Positions 62,400 through 64,000 of a stretch of 64,000 bases of DNA are shown here, one piece after another (position 1 is the first letter of the stretch; each line of letters opens with the position of its first letter). The stretch is from positions 7,068,001-7,132,000 of the forward strand of contig JAUKPH010000018.1 in the NCBI GenBank assembly GCA_030549335.1, in the 5' to 3' direction. The position numbers were made by a program, and so were the translations under genes. This DNA comes from Pontederia crassipes. Taxonomy: Eukaryota; Streptophyta; Magnoliopsida; Commelinales; Pontederiaceae. Below the pieces are notes generated by a model. It worked only from the letters and a program-made list of their open reading frames with translations. It did no database searches and was not told the origin of the DNA.

Positions 62400-64000
62400 G
62401 TTATAGATACTTATTACAACCTTTGGGTGCCCTAAGAGGTGATAGATCTTTATAACTTTAACTCTATTTCAAGCCGAAGTTGAACCGTTACAATCAAAGA
62501 TAACGCTCTTGGGGATTAGAGTCTTAGAGTAAAGTGCAAAGCTATAAGTTATAGATACTTATTACAACCTTTGGGTGCCCTAAGAGGTGATAGATCTTTA
62601 GAACTTTAGCTCTATTTCAAACCGAAGTTGAACCGTTACAATCAAAGATAACGCTCTTGGGGTTAGAGTCTTAGAGTTGGGTTCAAAGCTATAAGTTATA
62701 GATACTTATTACAACCTTTGGGTGTCCTAAGAGGTGATAGATCTTTAGAACTTTAAATCTATTTCAAACCGAAGTTGCACCGTTACAATCAAAGATAACG
62801 CTCTTGGGGATTTGAGTCTTAGAGTAAGGTGCAAAGCTATAAGTTATAGATACTTATTACAACCTTTGGGTGCCCTAAGAGGTGATAGATCTTTAGAACT
62901 TTAACTCTATTTCAAGCCGAAGTTGAACCGTTACAATCAAAGATAACGCTCTTGGGGATTAGAGTCTTAGAGTTGGGTTCAAAGCTATAAATTATAGATA
63001 CTTATTACAACCTTTGGGTGTCCTAAGAGGAGATAGATCTTTAGAACTTTAAATCTATTTCAAACCGAAGTTGAACCGTTACAAACAAAGATAATGCTCT
63101 TGGGGATTAGAGTCTTAGAGTAAGGTGCAAAGCTATAAGTTATAGATACTTATTACAACCTTTGGGTGTCCTAAGAGGTGATAGTTCTTTAGAACTTTAA
63201 CTCTATTTCAATCCGAAGTTGAACCGTTATAATCAAAGATAACGCTCTTGGGGATTAGTGTCTTAGAGTTGGGTTCAAAGCTATAAGTTATAGATACTTA
63301 TTACAACCTTTGGGGGTCCTAAGAGGTGATAGATCATTAGAACTTTGACTCTATTTCAAACCGAAGTTGAACCGTTACAATCAAAGATAACGCTCTTGGG
63401 GATTTGAGTCTTAGAGTAAGGTGCCAAGCTATAAGTTATAGATACTTATTACAACCTTTGGGTGTCCTAAGAGGTGATAGTTCTTTAGAACTTTAACTCT
63501 ATTTCAATCCGAAGTTGAACCGTTATAATCAAAGATAACGCTCTTGGGGATTAGTGTCTTAGAGTTGGGTTCAAAGCTATAAGTTATAGATACTTATTAC
63601 AACCTTTGGGGGTCCTAAGAGGTGATAGATCATTAGAACTTTGACTCTATTTCAAACCGAAGTTGAACCGTTACAATCAAAGATAACGCTCTTGGGGATT
63701 TGAGTCTTAGAGTAAGCTGCAAAGCTATAAGTTATAGATACTTATTACAACCTTTGGGTGCCCTAAGAGGTGATAGATCTTTAGAACTTTAACTCTATTT
63801 CAATCCGAAGTTGAACCGTTACAATAAAAGATAACGCTCTTGGGGATTAGAGTCTTAGGGTTAGGTTCAAAGCTATAAGTTATAGATACTTATTACAAGC
63901 TTTGGGTGTCCTAAGATGTGATAGATCTTTAGAACATTCACTCTATTTCAATCCGAAGTTGAACCGTTATAATCAAAGATAACGCTCTTGGGGATTAGAG
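62400..64000 (+). repeat. Further copy of the 53.7-57 kb satellite segment
   Basis: The monomer order here repeats the earlier segment: CTTTATAACT (62448), then a shortened GGGGTTAGAG monomer, AAATTATAG (62990), ACAAACAAAG (63080), GGGGGTCC with GATCATTAG (63310-63340, repeated 296 bp later), and the GAACATTCAC monomer near 63930 that also occurs near 56982. The copy runs off the window end. Confidence 0.7.

Larger units (their letters stand above)
12244..64000 (+). repeat. 148-bp satellite array, right arm (about 350 monomers)
   Basis: The same 148-bp monomer family as the left arm, in the same orientation, continuing to the window end without any inversion, second transposon or unique sequence that I could see. 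It begins inside a monomer at the duplicated CTTTG, so the array resumes exactly where the left arm stopped. Variant positions recur in linked sets (AGATCT versus AGTTCT; CAAACC, CAATCC, CATTCC or CAAGCC; TTACAATC versus TTATAATC; GTTGGGTTC versus GTAAGGTGC), which define monomer types and multi-monomer blocks listed separately. The array runs off the window, so its full size is unknown. Confidence 0.97.

Noticed and set aside
1..64000. CENP-B box in the monomer
   Set aside because: The CCGAAGTTGAACCG region resembles part of the motif, but the fixed CGGG and TTCG positions do not fit on either strand.
12244..64000. rDNA spacer subrepeats
   Set aside because: No rRNA gene or rDNA promoter motif in 64 kb, and the array is far longer than an intergenic spacer.

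Overview
The window is plant nuclear DNA. It is one very long head-to-tail satellite array interrupted by a single LTR retrotransposon. Evidence for a plant (probably eudicot) origin is a Ty3/Gypsy element with TGAT...ATCA termini, an initiator-methionine-type primer binding site and a chromovirus-like gag-pol, inserted in an AT-rich satellite of centromeric size. I cannot name the genus from sequence alone. There are no host genes, rRNA, tRNA or bacterial features.

Layout. (1) 1-5178: about 35 copies of a 148-bp satellite monomer (about 36% G+C on a hand count of one consensus copy). (2) 5179-12243: a complete 7,065-bp Ty3/Gypsy element on the + strand, with two 717-bp LTRs that read as identical, a 5-bp target duplication (CTTTG) on both sides, a primer binding site, an A/T-rich leader with a plausible intron, a long gag-pol frame and a polypurine tract. 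(3) 12244-64000: about 350 more copies of the same monomer in the same orientation. The element sits inside one monomer; removing it and one CTTTG leaves the monomer in register.

The gag-pol frame encodes Gag core, CCHC knuckle, aspartic protease, reverse transcriptase, RNase H and integrase. One in-frame TAA at 10733-10735 cuts the integrase catalytic core between its first and second acidic residues. The same frame continues 3 bases later with an ATG, runs through the polypurine tract and ends 244 nt inside the 3' LTR. The absence of a classical chromodomain and the LTR-encoded C-terminal tail fit the CRM (centromeric retrotransposon) lineage. Together with the satellite context this suggests a centromere or pericentromere; that is inference.

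The satellite is organised at several scales. Monomers fall into a few linked-variant types, and blocks of 6, 7, 10, 16, 17, 22 and 27 monomers are repeated, some almost perfectly (22-mer block at 26.45-32.95 kb; three 27-mer blocks at 38.2-51 kb). A segment of about 4 to 5 kb recurs 15.5-16.3 kb away. Patchwork variants, a 43-bp partial monomer and a 73-bp microhomology deletion record unequal exchange and conversion. I found no evidence for a new protein-coding system; the interest lies in the satellite architecture and the young, broken, possibly centromere-targeted element.
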